Source of the DNA: Castor canadensis
Lineage: Eukaryota > Chordata > Mammalia > Rodentia > Castoridae
NCBI RefSeq assembly: GCF_047511655.1
Contig: NC_133400.1
Span: 34,550,001 to 34,614,000 of the forward strand
Length of the DNA: 64,000 bases
Reading direction: 5' to 3'
Shown here one piece after another: positions 45,332-58,044 of this stretch. Under the pieces are notes generated by a model. The model saw nothing but the letters and a program-made list of their open reading frames with translations, ran no database searches and was not told the origin of the DNA. The number at the start of each line of letters is the position of its first letter. Position 1 is the first letter of the stretch. The position numbers and the translations under genes were made by a program.

Positions 45332-45768
45332 GCTGGGCACTAGTGGCTCACCTGTAATCCTAGCTACTTGGGAGGCTGAGATTGGGAGGATCACAGTTTG
45401 AGACCAGCCTGGGCAAACAGTTTGCTAGACCCCCATCTCCAAAATAACCAGAGCAAGCTGGGTGCTGGTGGCTCATACCTGTAATCCTAGCTACTCAGGA
45501 GACAGAGATCAGGAGGATCATGGTTCAAAGCCAGCCCAGGCAAATAGTTTGTGAGACCCTATCTCAAAAATACCCATCACAAAATGGGCTGGTGGAGTGG
45601 CTCAAGGTGAAGGCCCTGAGTTCAAGCCCCGGTATCGCAAAAAGAAAAAAAAAGGAAAGAAAACCACCAGAGAAAAATGGACTGGAGGTGTAGCTCAAGC
45701 ATTAGAGTGCCTGCTTTGCAAGGGCAAAGCCCTGAGTTCAAATCTCAGCCCCACCAAAAAAACAAAAA
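45332..45768 (+). repeat. Composite SINE carrying a second composite SINE inside it
   Basis: The outer element consists of a B1 half (45332 to about 45455) and an ID half (about 45665-45768, 'ggactggaggtgtagctcaa'). One outer TSD pair, aagatctgtactttt, bounds everything (45317-45331 and 45769-45783). Between the halves sits a complete B1 + ID unit (about 45456-45660) with its own B1 start 'gctgggtgctggtggctcat' and ID part 'gggctggtggagtggctcaa'. The normal linker 'aaaataaccagagc' appears before the inner copy and in altered form ('aaaaccaccagagaa') after it, as expected for an inner TSD. Confidence 0.85.
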
Positions 45769-45784
45769 AAGATCTGTACTTTTG

Positions 45785-47630
45785 TTACACTTTGATAAAT
45801 CACATTAATTATAAAAGATGTAATGAGTGTCCCACCTGATGTAAAGTAAGAGCTCAGTCACTATTGGCTCTCATTATCATCAATACTATCATCCTTTCCA
45901 TAATGAAGCTACCAGCAAGCTCATAGAATAGTTACCTGTAATAGGTAAAGATGTTGAGGCTACTTCATTGGCCCTCCTGCCCAAGGAAGTGTGGCTCCCA
46001 GCACCAAAGCCACAACTGACTGGACAAGGGGTAGGCCTGGCCCAAGGGAAACTCATCTATTGGCAATTGAGCAGAGCTGTCAGATTCTTTGTGGGGAACT
46101 TGAATGAAGGTCAGAGTGTGTGAACTAATGATCCCATGGGGTCCTGAAAAAGTAGAGGAAGGAGGTAACAAGAAGGAGAAACAGACACAGAAGCTAGACC
46201 AGCAGAGAGGAAGGAACTACAAGGTTTCTGGGAGATAGAAAGAGATAAGTTAGGGGAGAGGAGCTCCTGTCTGGTGTTTGGGATTCCCCTATGAGTCCCC
46301 AGTAGACCTGAGACATCAATGAATCCTGCCAAGAAACACAAACCCAAACGTACATGTACTCCCTCACCCCTACATAACCTCATACCTACACACATGCACT
46401 CTTTCACTTCCTGTATACATCCTCATCCACAACTGAACAACTTCCAGAATGATGACTCTCAAAGGAGACTGGTTTTGCGAGTGAGGCTCAGAAGTTGAGA
46501 GAGCAAGCTGAAAACTTGTGGAATTTGTGGAAGGGTTGAGGAATGGAAAAGAGAAGAGATGGTTAGCTGCAGGAGAAGAACAGAGAAAGCCAATGGGGGA
46601 CTCTATTAAGTCCCCCATTGCACGGTCCTTAGAACAAAACATAAAATCAAATTACCTGCCCCCTCTTGGTTCTGCTGTCCTCCAGCTTGGTTCCATTCCC
46701 AGAGGGTTCACCTCTCATGGATAACTGTGCAGTAACCACAGACAGCAGGAGGAATTCTGTGTCTTGTGTTGGCTCCCCAGAAGCATGCCCTGAGTCAAGG
46801 ATTTGAGTACAGGGTGATTCTTGAGAAATGATCACAGGAAACACTGGCAGAACAGCAAGGATGTGAACGAGGGAAGGGACTAGGAGAGGGAATTATGTCA
46901 AGCTACCGCCTCCATGGCACCAAGAGCCTAATCACACCTTGGAACTGAGAGACACAGGGTAGATCACGCACCTCTGAGGGAATTGGGCTACTTGTCTACC
47001 AGCTCCCCTAAGCCAATGGTTGAGGGCTGCTCCAGAGCTGGGACTAGGACTCCTTAAAATTTTCACCCTAAGCACCGCTCTTGCCTAGTTATCCTGGATA
47101 TTCTTAGGTGACATTAACTCCCAGACACTCTGACCTGCTGCACACATGGACAGAGCGAGATCCAACTGCCTGAGAGTACCCTTAGGTAGAGAAGCAAGAA
47201 CTGGCAGTTGAAGTTGTGCTGTGTGTATGGAAATGGCAAACACCAGGAGGTTGTTGGCAGAGCATAGACACCAAGCAAAATCTCACCATAACTCAAAGGC
47301 TCCAGTTGAGTTGTCTGTTCATCCATGGACCAATCACTGAGGTCAGAGGTAAGTGATGCGCTAATTGAATTACTCATAGAGTAAGTGGTATGGGAGGGTG
47401 GCAAGTTGTGCCCTTTTAGTCCCTCATCAACATGCAGGTGGACAGTTATAGCTCTCAGAAATAGGTGAGTGGACACTGGGCAGCCAGAGAAACAAAACAC
47501 ACAAGTGACCACTCCTCAGCCTCAAGTTGTCCACTTCACTGGTAGATGATAACATTGGATTTGACTAATCAAAAGCCCTTCCAGGCACAACCTAAAGCTG
47601 CCACTTGCACTTATCAGACTTCAAAGCACT
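45785..47630. other. Intergenic, mostly unassigned
   Basis: No exon or RNA gene. 46735-46870 may be part of an ancient repeat, but I cannot assign a family. Open frames up to 132 codons show no domain. Confidence 0.35.
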
Positions 47631-47639
47631 AATTGAACA

Positions 47640-48065
47640 CTGACCTGGGCCAGACATTGTGCCAGGCTCTGAGGGGGTGCAGATGAAAATACACCATTTC
47701 AGTTCTCTGAGAGGCAGGGGTGGTAGTAAAGATGGAAATGAACATGACTACTGGTTCAATTGTCATTTCCTCCAGTGTGTTAATGAGATGTCACTGATTT
47801 TAGAAAAACTAAAAGCTTCCAATTAAATTTTGTTACAACATGGATTACAAAATTCTTCCTAATTTCAGAAACATAAAATACTTAAAAAGGTGCATCTTAG
47901 AAATGATGGATTATGGTAATATTGTATACTTTACAAAGGATTATGATAGACATCCCATTTGATGCTCACTACAAACTTGCTGGAGGTGATATCATACTAT
48001 ATTTCGTTACACAGTACTGCACTCAGAGTGGTCAGAGCAAGGTCACTAAGCTATTAAATGGTCAA
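47640..48065 (-). repeat. L2/MIR remnants
   Basis: 'cagacattgtgccaggctct' near 47650 and 'cccatttgatgctcactaca' with 'gtcactaagctattaaatgg' near 47955-48060 look like reverse L2 or MIR pieces, with unassigned sequence between. Confidence 0.45.
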
Positions 48066-48069
48066 AGAA

Positions 48070-48580
48070 CTCAGTCCCGGTGAGCCTGGTTGCAGATCAT
48101 CACCATGCATCTCTAGAAAACTTTTTTTTCTCTTAATCCTTTTAACCAAATATGGACTCCTCCCATCTCTGCTTGCCTTGCAGATTAAGAAGCCCCCCCC
48201 CCCACCGCCTTCTCTTACCCAGCATATGTTCAGGCTTAAGACAGTTCTGTTCTCAGGAACTCTCTTCCCTTCTAGGAAAACCAGTCTTCCTTTGTGACCA
48301 CTGGCAGGTGATGTACTCACTCCTTCCCTCCCACGGGTGGAAGGCTCAAGGCTCCCACTATGGTGAGCACTCCTCAAATCTGGGTCCCTGCCAAGGTTTC
48401 TATTTGAGGCCCTAGCCCTCAGAGCACTTAAAATTAGACCTGTTTGATCATGGTTTATATGACAACTTCCTCACTTCTATGTCTAGCCAGTCCCAAGCAA
48501 GAACCAGGGCTGGCTTTATGAGTGACCAAAGTGTGCAGGGACATTGGGGTTCACACTTCACTTAATGGTCTGCTATTGCC
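48070..48580. other. Intergenic, no recognised feature
   Basis: No exon, RNA gene or assigned repeat up to the target site of L1 copy 4. Confidence 0.4.
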
Positions 48581-48597
48581 ACCTTGAAATTCTTTTT

Positions 48598-49735
48598 ATT
48601 TTTTATTTTTATTGTTTTATTATTCATATGTGCATACAAGGCTTGGGTTATTTCACCCCCCTGCCCCCACCCCCTCCCTTACCACCCACTGTGCCCCCTC
48701 CCTCTCCCCCCCACCCCCTCGATACCCAGCAGAAACTATTTTGCCCATATTTCTAATTTGGTTGAAGAGAGAGTATAAGCAATAATAGGAAGGAACAAGG
48801 GGTTTTGCTAGTTGAGATAAGGATAGCTATACAGGGAGTTGACTCACATTAATTTCCTGTGCATGTGTATTACCTTCTAGGTTAATTCTTCTTGATCTCA
48901 CCTTTTCTCTAGTTCCTGGTCCCCTTCTCCTATTGGCCTCAGTTGCTTTTAAGGTATCTGCTTTAGTTTCTCTGCGTTGAGGGCAACAAATGCTAGCTAA
49001 TTTTTTAGGTGTCTTACCTATCCTCACCCCTCCCTTGTGTGCTCTCGCTTTTATCATGTGCTCAAAGTCCAATCCCCTTGCTGTGTTTGCCCTTGATCTA
49101 ATGTCCACATATGAGGGAGAACATACGATTTTTGGTCTTTTGGGCCAGGCTAACCTCACTCAGAATGATGTTCTCCAATTCCATCCATTTACCAGCGAAT
49201 GATAACATTTCGTTCTTCTTCATGGCTGCATAAAATTCCATTGTGTATAGATACCACATTTTCTTAATCCATTCGTCAGTGGTGGGGCATCTTGGCTGTT
49301 TCCATAACTTGGCTATTGTGAATAGTGCCGCAATAAACATGGGTGTGCAGGTGCCTCTGGATTAACCTGTGTCACATTCTTTTGGGTATATCCCCAAGAG
49401 TGGTATTGCTGGATCAAATGGTAGATTGATGTCTAGCTTTTTAAGTAGCCTCCAAATTTTTTTCCAGAGTGGTTGTACTAGTCTACATTCCCACCAACAG
49501 TGTAAGAGGGTTCCTTTTTCCCCTCATCCTCACCAACACCTGTTGTTGGTGGTGTTGCTAATGATGGCTATTCTAACAGGGGTGAGGTGGAATCTTAGTG
49601 TGGTTTTAATTTGCATTTCCTTTATTGCTAGAGATGGTGAGCATTTTTTCATGTGTTTTTGGCCATTTGAATTTCTTCTTTTGAGAAAGTTCTGGTTAGT
49701 TCACTTGCCCATTTCTTTATTGGTTCATTAGATTT
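48598..49735 (-). mobile_element. Young 5'-truncated L1, copy 4 (longest)
   Basis: In reverse: T-rich tail, C-rich 3' UTR block (48655-48720), then ORF2 C-terminal sequence (sense-strand FIAALFTIAKLWKQPRCPTT and WYLYTMEFYAAMKKNEML) continuing further upstream in ORF2 than the other copies. The TSD ttgaaattcttttt occurs at 48584-48597 and 49736-49749. At about 1.1 kb it is the longest of the four, yet still lacks the reverse transcriptase and endonuclease parts. Confidence 0.95.
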
Positions 49736-49749
49736 TTGAAATTCTTTTT

Positions 49750-49965
49750 TAAAAAAAGTTTTTATTAAGGTATATTCATGTACAGGGGAGATTCATTGTT
49801 TCAATTCCAAACAGGCTTATATTGAACATTGATTAGATCACCCCTACCACCTCCCCACCTCACCCCGCCTGCATTTTCATTTTTTACTGGCCTCTGCAAA
49901 TGATGTGGTCGTCTTGCTGTAAGCCGTCAACCATCCCTAAAAGCACCTGATCAAGGAGTTGGTTT
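49750..49965 (-). repeat. Older L1-type 3' UTR fragment
   Basis: 'gtttttattaaggtatattc', 'gattcattgtttcaattcca' and the pyrimidine-rich 'ccctaccacctccccacctc' resemble a diverged L1 3' UTR in reverse. Tentative. Confidence 0.4.
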
Positions 49966-52140
49966 TGTGTCCACATTCTCAGTGTTCCTGAGGTCACAAA
50001 CTTCATCCTGTCCCCTCTATGTGCTCTGGAAACAGGCAGTGCTCAGTTCCCAGGATGGAGCACTGAATGAAGGAATAAATGAAGTGCATATGGCATGTGA
50101 GCAGCACACACACACATCAGCCTCTGTTCTTTCATTTGCAAGTGACCAAAATCCAGTTCAAAGTAGTCAAAACTCATGGGGGGATTTATGGACTCCGTGG
50201 ATGGAAAAGTGTATGAGGTTGATGAACTTCAAGCTCAGTTGGATCCAGGGACAAACGCATTGTCACCAGGACACCGGCTCTTGCTCTGCTGTCTGTACAT
50301 GACTCTTCTCAAGCAGCATCTCCACTCAAGTCCCACAAGTTCCAGGCTGATATAAGCTAGCTTAGCAGCTGCAGAAGAAAGCATTTCACAGAAGGTTCCC
50401 ACCAAAGTCAAGCACCAGTCACATGGCCATCTCTGTACCAGAGGTCGTGGTAGTCTCATTGGCCAGAGTCCAGCCACATGTCTACACCTAAGCCAATCAC
50501 TGGAAACTGTGCTACTGTCCTTGGGCTTAGGTCTCCAGGGGAGAGGAGGCTCTTACAGGGTGCTATGAGAAAAAGTAAAAGAGGACTTGTTTGAGCAGGA
50601 TTTGTCGGGGTGCCTTTCTAAAGGTGTGAAAAATGAGGAACCATTATCTTAAAACTCATTCCAGAATAGTGAAACAGCCCACAGCAGTGGAAGAGTGAAG
50701 GACATGCAAGAAACTAAGATTAAGCAGACTAGGTCTAAAGGGTAATGAGTCCAGTGGACTTTGGTAGATTATGGCAGAGAGGAGGAAATGGGACGAGAGT
50801 GTACAGAGCCTGGTGGGCCAGGAATAGATTGGGCTTGATTGAGAAGGAGGTCACTTTCCTGGGCACTGATGTGGTCTAATTCAGTCAGTGTTCTGAGAGG
50901 CCACTCTTGCTGTGGGACAGAGTGTTATGCTTGTAAATGACGTGGTGCCTTTTACGAAGTCAATGTCAAGGGTGCAATGTTGCAGGACCTATTTCTTCCC
51001 CTGGCACATCTGGGATGGCTTTGAGAAGGGATTTTACTCCAGGTGAAAGTTGGATAGGAAGGTGAGAAGGGAAAGCCTTCGTTTCCCACTCCATGCTTTT
51101 TCCTCCTGAATAAAGGGAAGATTTGGTTTTCCTTTCTTTACCTTAGAACTTAGAGTGAGAAGCCATTCATCCAGGCCTGCCTGTGTGTAGGGTTAAGTAA
51201 TGATAGCAAACCACCAGCAGTTATAAAGGCCAATAACTCAATAATGTTGAAGAAATTGGCATAGAAAGATCTGGTTAAGTCATAAATAGATTGGGGTTGG
51301 ACAACGTCAGCAATTCCAAGTTTGATCCCCATGGGTCTCCAAAAGGCAAGATGGCAGTGCAGAAAGGCAGAATATGTCTCTCTGGGAGCATTTACCTGAG
51401 CAAGTGGGCACATCTGCCTCCCTGATGGAAATGGGAAGTGTCAACTGAGCCCATCAGAATTGGACTAGTAGGAAGGAACCTCTCTGCCAGCTCTTTATTG
51501 GTCTCATGAGGAACAAGAGCTAACATTCTGTGAAGCACACTGTGTTTGTTAAGTAAAGTGTGTCTCTATCCAACAAGAATTTGCCTCTCCTGGTCCCTGC
51601 AGCACTAGTGAGGTACCTCTGGACTCCACTCATCTGAACAGATGAGGGGCCTCATGGTTCACATTCCTCTCCCATTGGACTCTGTCAAACATAGTCCCTG
51701 TGGGCAGATTGACTGGGTTTGGAAGCTGTTTAGGTTTTGTTCCTGCTTGCTTGTGTTGCCTATCCAGCACCCATTGAGATCTCTAGGAACAGCACCCCTA
51801 ATTCTTCTTGGGGATCCCAGCTTAGGCCAGTGGTTTAGATGGCCTCCCATCAAAGCCCCAGAACTTGCCGTATAGGTTTGACTTGTCCCTGAATTGCACC
51901 ACTACCATGGCCACCCTCCCCCACCTCTGCCCCTTTATGGTGATTGGCTCCAGGTGGGCACATAATCTAAATCAGTCCAATGAGATACCCCATGACTTTC
52001 GATGGCCCACTGGGAAAAGAAGCATTCCCTTCTCTGGACCCCGGGGTCTCGAATGAGAAACTGAGCCAAGAGATAGAGCAATCCTGAATCTTGTGACTAA
52101 CATTACTTTGAACCTCTGGATTTGGCCCTATCTGAACCAG
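49966..52140. other. Intergenic, possible ancient repeats not assigned
   Basis: No exon or RNA gene. Segments near 50115-50480 ('tttcatttgcaagtgaccaa', 'cctaagccaatcactggaaa') and 51935-52080 ('tatggtgattggctccaggt') look like ancient mammalian interspersed repeats that I cannot name. Confidence 0.35.
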
Positions 52141-52149
52141 CCCTTTGGC

Positions 52150-52290
52150 TGTTGTTGTTTTGGTTTTTGTTTTTTTGAGACACCCTAAGTTTCTCTGTGC
52201 AGCCCAGGCTGGTCCCAAAACTCAAGCTCTTCCTGCATCTGCCTCCCAAGGGCTAGAATTATAGGCATGAAACACCACACCTGATGATCA
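52150..52290 (-). repeat. B1-type SINE
   Basis: 'gttttttgagacaccctaag', 'gcagcccaggctggtcccaa' and 'gctagaattataggcatgaa'. Confidence 0.85.
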
Positions 52291-52317
52291 TCGTATTTTC
52301 ATAGTTAAAAGTACGTT

Positions 52318-52525
52318 TAAGCCAGGCTCAGTGACTCACGCCTATAATCCTAACTACTTGGGAGGCAGACATCAGGAGATTTCAGTCCAAAGTCAGTCCA
52401 AGCAAAAAGTTCATGGGCGTGGTGGTCATCCCAGGGACACAGGAAGTGTAAATGGGAGGACCACCCATCCAGCCCAGTCTGGGCATAAAAGTGAGATCCT
52501 ATCTCCAAAATAACCAAATGAAAAA
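52318..52525 (+). repeat. B1-type SINE (no ID half seen)
   Basis: 'aagccaggctcagtgactca', 'cctataatcctaactacttg' and a right part ending 'ctatctccaaaataaccaaa'. The linker start is present but the ID half is missing. Confidence 0.75.
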
Positions 52526-52687
52526 TGCTTCTCCATTTTGGGGAGTGTTTGTGAGTAAAATAATGGGCATCTGAGTTTGTCTGGCTTTGTCAAAATTCTC
52601 CTTTTGGTGTCTGGTTGTTCTAACTTTGGAGAGTTTCCTTTTTCTTGTCTAAGAAAATGTCTAGGTATGAGTTAATGTTCTAGAATG

Positions 52688-52857
52688 GTGCTTTTCAAAC
52701 TTTAATGGACTTGTATGAATCAATCAGGAATCTTGTTAAAAATGCAGGTTCCCATTCCACAGTTCTGAGGTGGGCCTGAAACTGCGTTTCTGCCAAGCTC
52801 CCAGATCCTGCAGATACAGCTGGTCCACGGACCACACTTTGAGTAGCCAGGCTCTAG
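52688..52857 (+). mobile_element. MER20-like hAT-Charlie DNA transposon
   Basis: 'ggtgcttttcaaactttaat', 'aaaaatgcaggttcccattc' and 'ctggtccacggaccacactt' with terminal 'tgagtagccaggctc' match the MER20/MER5 type by memory. Short non-autonomous copy, near full length. Confidence 0.75.
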
Positions 52858-53329
52858 AATACAGCGAAAAGGAGCAAGGGAGAGGAGAACATCCACCAAA
52901 CTCTAATTTGAAAAACAAATGGAAAGTATCTGGAATGCCATATTCCAAAGTTACAGAAAGTGGTGAGATTATGAGCAGTTTAAAATTGCTTCCTTATGAC
53001 TGTCTGTATTTTCAACTTTGTCTATATTGAACATGTACTGGTTAGGTAACAACCAAGTTTAAATCTAAAGAACTAAATCAAGAAAAATCTAAAATATGCA
53101 CAAACTTTTAAAATAAAACCTTTTTCAGACACTGGCAAAAGATAAGAAATGCTTCCTCACAGCACAGAGTTTGCAGGGCCTTTCTGCGGCCCTACAGAGA
53201 TGGAGAGGGCAAGGCCCAGGGAGGACAGAGACATGCCCCAGCTTCATAGCGATTTTGGCAGAGCCCAGACAATGACATTAGAGATCTGTGTAACTCAGTC
53301 CAAGCCAAGAGCCACAGTCTGATAACAGA

Positions 53330-53472
53330 CCATGTGCATGCCCGTAATCCCAGGGACGCACAAACAGGAGGATCATGGTTCAGCATTGCCCCAGGTAGTT
53401 AGCAAGGCCTATCTCTAAAGCAAAGGTTTGGAAGCATAGCTTGTGCATGAGGCCCTGGGTTCAACCCCCAGT

Positions 53473-53499
<27 letters not shown>
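53330..53499 (+). repeat. Composite B1 + ID SINE with (CA)13 tail
   Basis: 'gcatgcccgtaatcccaggg', 'acaggaggatcatggttcag', then ID half 'ggcctatctctaaagcaaag' and 'gccctgggttcaacccccag', ending in a CA run (53473-53499). Confidence 0.8.
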
Positions 53500-53503
<4 letters not shown>

Positions 53504-54990
53504 ATCGAAGCTACTTCCTACGGAAGGGAATTCAATTGTGGATCCATCCCCATAGAAGAGCTCCAAGGAGCAATGACAGAATGTGAGCCTGGACCTGCAG
53601 GACCATTTCTGATTCTAACCCAACACAAGGCTCATAGAAATTCTCAGGAGTCTCCAGGCCCATGTTGTCTGGGTTTTCCTACTTTACAGTGAAACCCACA
53701 TGCTGCCTGGCATTCAAAGCCTCAGCAATCCCTCTTCCACCTCTCTTTCTCCTCAGTCCTCCCTCACCACAGTCCCTCCACCTCCATGTCCTGACATGCA
53801 GGATTCTGCACACTTGACTCACCTTCCCCAGCTCTCCACAGACTCTTCCAGCACGCTACAGCCTGGTCCTACTCTCCATGTCCTCAGCCTCCTAGCTGCC
53901 ATCCTGTCTTCCACCACCCATTTCCTCTAGCCCTGCCACACTCTTCTCCTGGGTGGTCTCAGTTACACCCAAAGTCCTGAAAACATCTTTGTGCCAAAGT
54001 ATATTTTCAGACCTGGCCTCTCCAAGCTTCTTCCTCCTGGGCCATTCCTGGGCATCTCTAAACCCTCAAATAACTATCAAATTACCCCACTGCAGCAGCC
54101 TCCTCCCTTACCCCGCCCTCCCCTGCATGCTGGTCCGCACACCCACCTTCTCCGCTTAGGGACCACGTAATTTCCCCACTGGTCTCTCTGCCTGTGTCCC
54201 GAACCCAAGTTCTTCCTCCATTCAGAAACCAAAGTTCTTAAAGTCTAAATCTGGTCACTTTTCCACTTCCGCTGCTTTCGCAGGCATCCCAAAGAAAATC
54301 ACCCATCTGAACCACGCCTTACCAGGCTCCACCCAGCCCAGCCTCACCTCTGCACATCAACCTCCTCCCACTTACTTCAAGCCCGTCTTCCTCTCAGACC
54401 CAAGTGCACTCACCCCTGATCATGAGATCCCTTCACCTGCTTGGTGGGCACAGTCGTGGCCCATGAAGCCCACCTTTCCCACCATCTCTGGTCATCACAA
54501 GTACTGGCTGCTAAGGACAGGTAGCCACCACCATATTTGGAAAATCACCCAAGGACAAAATGAGTCATTTATGGCAAAGGATCCTGGGGCAGAACTCACC
54601 ACCTGGTGCTGGTGCCAGTTATGAAAAGCCAGGCCCACCCCTCATGGTGGGAGCATTTCAGGGTGTAATTTATGTCCCACCTCCCTTATTACCCCTGGGA
54701 CTGGACTGGGGCTGAGCCTGCCTTACTCCACTTCTTGCCTGCTCCTTTTACTACCCCAGAGCTTTATCCTGCTTGCTGCCCCAAATGATCCCCCTCTCCA
54801 CTAGGAAGCCCACTTTTTGGGCTTCTAACTCATTCCCAGGTCAAGGGTGGATCCCTCTGGGAGACCTTGCCTGAACCCCCAGGCTGGGACAGAACCCAAG
54901 CCTAACAGCACCCTGGTTTCCTTTCCATAACAGCACAATTGCAGTTCGACAATTATCAGTGCCATTACCTGTATATCGTGTGGCTCTCTC
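53500..54990. other. Intergenic, pyrimidine-rich, partly L2-like
   Basis: C/T-rich sequence with no exon or RNA gene. 54200-54420 ('aagtctaaatctggtcactt', 'ccaggctccacccagcccag') resembles an L2 3' region, tentatively. Confidence 0.4.
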
Positions 54991-54994
54991 ACTA

Positions 54995-55080
54995 GACTGT
55001 AAACTCCAGAAGGGCTTCCTAGCACCTAGTGGCACCTGGCATATAGTAGACACATGACAAATACTGGGTGTAAAAGGGAA
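54995..55080 (+). repeat. L2-like fragment
   Basis: 'ctagactgtaaactccagaa' followed by 'cacctggcatatagtagaca' is typical of an L2 3' end. Confidence 0.65.
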
Positions 55081-55084
55081 GGAG

Positions 55085-56360
55085 GAAGGGAGGTCCTTGT
55101 GTTGCCTCTTTATTACATCCAGGGCTCCAAATTTATCTCTGTCCTGGCCAGGATCTGAGTCCAAATGACTTTCTTGGTGGGCAGCAATGAGCATCATGGC
55201 TTAGACTCCCTGCCCCTAGCAGGCAGCTCTGAGGCCACCCCACAGAGGTACACAAGACCCCCACATGGACAACAGTCATCTGCCGCTTTTCCCTTCCATT
55301 CACTCTGAGGCAGGCGGCAGTGACTGTGAGCAACTCTGGAAGCTGCACTGTCAACAATTTGTCAGAGCACATCACCTCAGGCCACTGCATCCCCAAAGAG
55401 CTGTCCACTGACCCAACCGTGGCCCCTGCCCCTTGGGGCCTCTCTCAGCAACAATGGCAGGCTGGCACCAGGAAGTCCCAGACCCGCCTTCACTGCCACA
55501 TTGAGGCATTTGCTGCAGGGGGGCTCAGGAAATGCTACCTCCCTCCCCTCCCCCAGTGACAAGAACTTACCCTTCCCCACCCCGTCCTTCTTCTCCACAC
55601 TTGGGAAGACCTTCACTGCACCAGGTACTCATCACATCTCGCTTTTGCCCACCTTTATGCCAGCCACAAGGAGCAGCTCTGCCCATTCCCCAGAAAAGAA
55701 AACTGAGGTCCAGGCAGAGGAAGACAGAGAAGAAGCAAGGAAGCCAGAAGGCCTAGACTTGGGAACTCCTCATCCTGCCTCCCTGCTGCACAAGGGGCTT
55801 TAAGGAGCAAGGCAAGCAGGGGGGAAGGGAGAAGCCCCTGATGGTCAGGGCTTTGGGTCCATCTGGATTGTTTCTGGCTCTCAGCAATCCTGGCTGAAAA
55901 GGCAACTTATGAAGGACCACCTGTTGGTCTCCTAGAACCGGGCCACTGAATTGGGCCCACCTCTCCACCCATCCCAACCACAGGAAGGCACACCCTACAC
56001 CAGGTAGCCAGGACATCTGCTGTTCCTCAGAGTGACCCCTCCACAGGAGTACCAAGGCTGAGGGCCTGCTGTGGGGGAGCAGAGCACATCACAAGGCAAT
56101 GGGGCTGCTGAGGTCCTGTGCCTGCCCTGGACTCCAGCTCTTGGCAGCAACTCCTCTGCACAGAGGCTATGCTGGAGAGGGAGGAGAAGCTGAGCTGGGC
56201 AGAGAATTCCTGGGAATGCCACACCCCCCAGTGGCCAGCCTTCCTCAGTGCCTCTCCTCCTCCACAAGCTTTCTGGGAAGCCTCCAAGACAGTCACCTCC
56301 CATCCAGCCTGTAAGGACCACAGGCAAGGAAGGAAGGAGAGAGTTACTATCACAACACAG
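55085..56360. other. Intergenic, no recognised feature
   Basis: No exon, RNA gene or assigned repeat. Several overlapping open frames up to 127 codons on both strands have no domain. Confidence 0.4.
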
Positions 56361-56366
56361 TGATAT

Positions 56367-56510
56367 GGATTCATTCATTCATTCAAAAAACATTGATGAG
56401 GCCTGTGCTGAGCCCAGCTCTGTGAATGGCACAGATACACAGTTGAGAGGGACACAGATCCAGTTCCTGTCCTCAGGGTGCTGAGAGTCCAGTGAGGGGA
56501 GGAGGGGATA
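56367..56510 (-). repeat. L2 3' end
   Basis: 'ggattcattcattcattcaa', 'cagatacacagttgagaggg' and 'ccagttcctgtcctcagggt' are in the order of a reverse L2 3' end. Confidence 0.7.
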
Positions 56511-56934
56511 TGATGAGAAACACACACATAACAATGTCAGCTGCTGGAGTATCACAAAGAGAACTCAAGCCACATATACCAAGGGCACAGAAGGACTGCT
56601 GGGACTCACTGGTCCCAAAGCTTGCAGTAAGACCAGGATAATGTGAGGGCAAAGTTGAGAGGAGAGTGCTCCAGGCATGGGGAGGAGTAAAAGCCAATGT
56701 CCTGAGGCAGAAGGTGTGCTATGTGTCAGAAGCAAGTGAGGAAACCAGTGTGGCTGGGCCATAACAATAAGGGCTGGAAAAGGAACAGGGACCAGATCTG
56801 GCACTGAAAGTCAACATGTAGATTTGACTGACTCAGTGAGATTGGGACCTGAGAGACAGTGTGGAACAGGGAAGTGACATTACTTGAATTTTGTTTTTAA
56901 AGGATCACAAATACTTAAAAATTAATATTAGTAG

Positions 56935-57020
56935 TGACACACATTGAGCACTTACCATATATACATAAGGCACTATGCTCAGTGCTCTGACCTCATTATC
57001 TTCTTACATCCTTGCAGCAC
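56935..57020 (-). repeat. MIR fragment
   Basis: 'cattgagcacttaccatata', 'aggcactatgctcagtgctc' and 'acatccttgcagcacactat'. Confidence 0.75.
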
Positions 57021-58035
57021 ACTATTGCCAGAGAAGGCCTGATTACCTTGGGGACAGAGGTTGAGAATGGAAGAGTCCCTGCAGGATGTGCCCAACAATG
57101 CAGAACTGGGAAGTGTGAAACCTGAACTTCAGCTGGTTTTGTCCCTATCCAGAGCTGTAGGGTTTGCCCAGCATGGGTCTCAATCCTGACCCCCGCAACA
57201 AGCCAAACAACTGATGATTTCTGTTCAGTCTTGTCCCTGCCACAACAGGATCTTCTCAACCCGGGTGGGGAGGACCTACAGTCAATCCCAGCCACGTGGC
57301 TCTGAGGAGGTCACTGTCCTTATGGCCCCACCCTTTGCAAGACTGACATATGTACTATCATTCTGGAATAGCAGTAAGGATACAGGATCTGGACTGGTGG
57401 CAAGTGCACAGCAGGTGCTTAACAGTTAGGACAATTATTCATCCCTAAAGTGTTGGGACCTGGCTAAATATGCACCAGGTGGTCCAGCCTGGGAAGAGAA
57501 GGTACCCCTTCTGCCTCCATGATGGATCCCACAGCTAATCATGCTGCAAGGAAGTTGAAAACCCCCCAATGGAGTCAGGTATGGGTAGGACTGACTAAAG
57601 TACAGAGCCAGCCTGGGCCTCTCCCAGGACCACCTCCTCCTCCTCTTTAACCAGTACCTGTGGGCAAGCAGAGAAGGTTCTACACCTTTGCTGCTGTGAA
57701 GCCTCTCCTCAGGCCCAAGTCAGAGACAACCCCCTATCCAGATCATCAAAACCCTATGTCTCCCTAGGTCCACCATTATAGGACAATTTTACCAAGCAGT
57801 CATCTTTTCTTGGGCCACTTCTCCTTGTCCACATAGGTCCAAATACTCACAGAAATCCATAAACAGCGACTGACAATGATTCCCATTCTTTGCCTGTATT
57901 CTGATCCTTTTCAGTGCATGAACGAGTGTGTCCATGCCTCTGCATCCTCCTCTGGACTTTAAGTTGACTCTATTCCACATGCACAGGCAGGCACACTGGA
58001 GCTGACCTGGTCCTTTTTTCAAAGAGCAGCAGGGT
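57021..58035. other. Intergenic, no recognised feature
   Basis: No exon, RNA gene or assigned repeat. Confidence 0.4.
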
Positions 58036-58044
58036 GAGGGGTTA

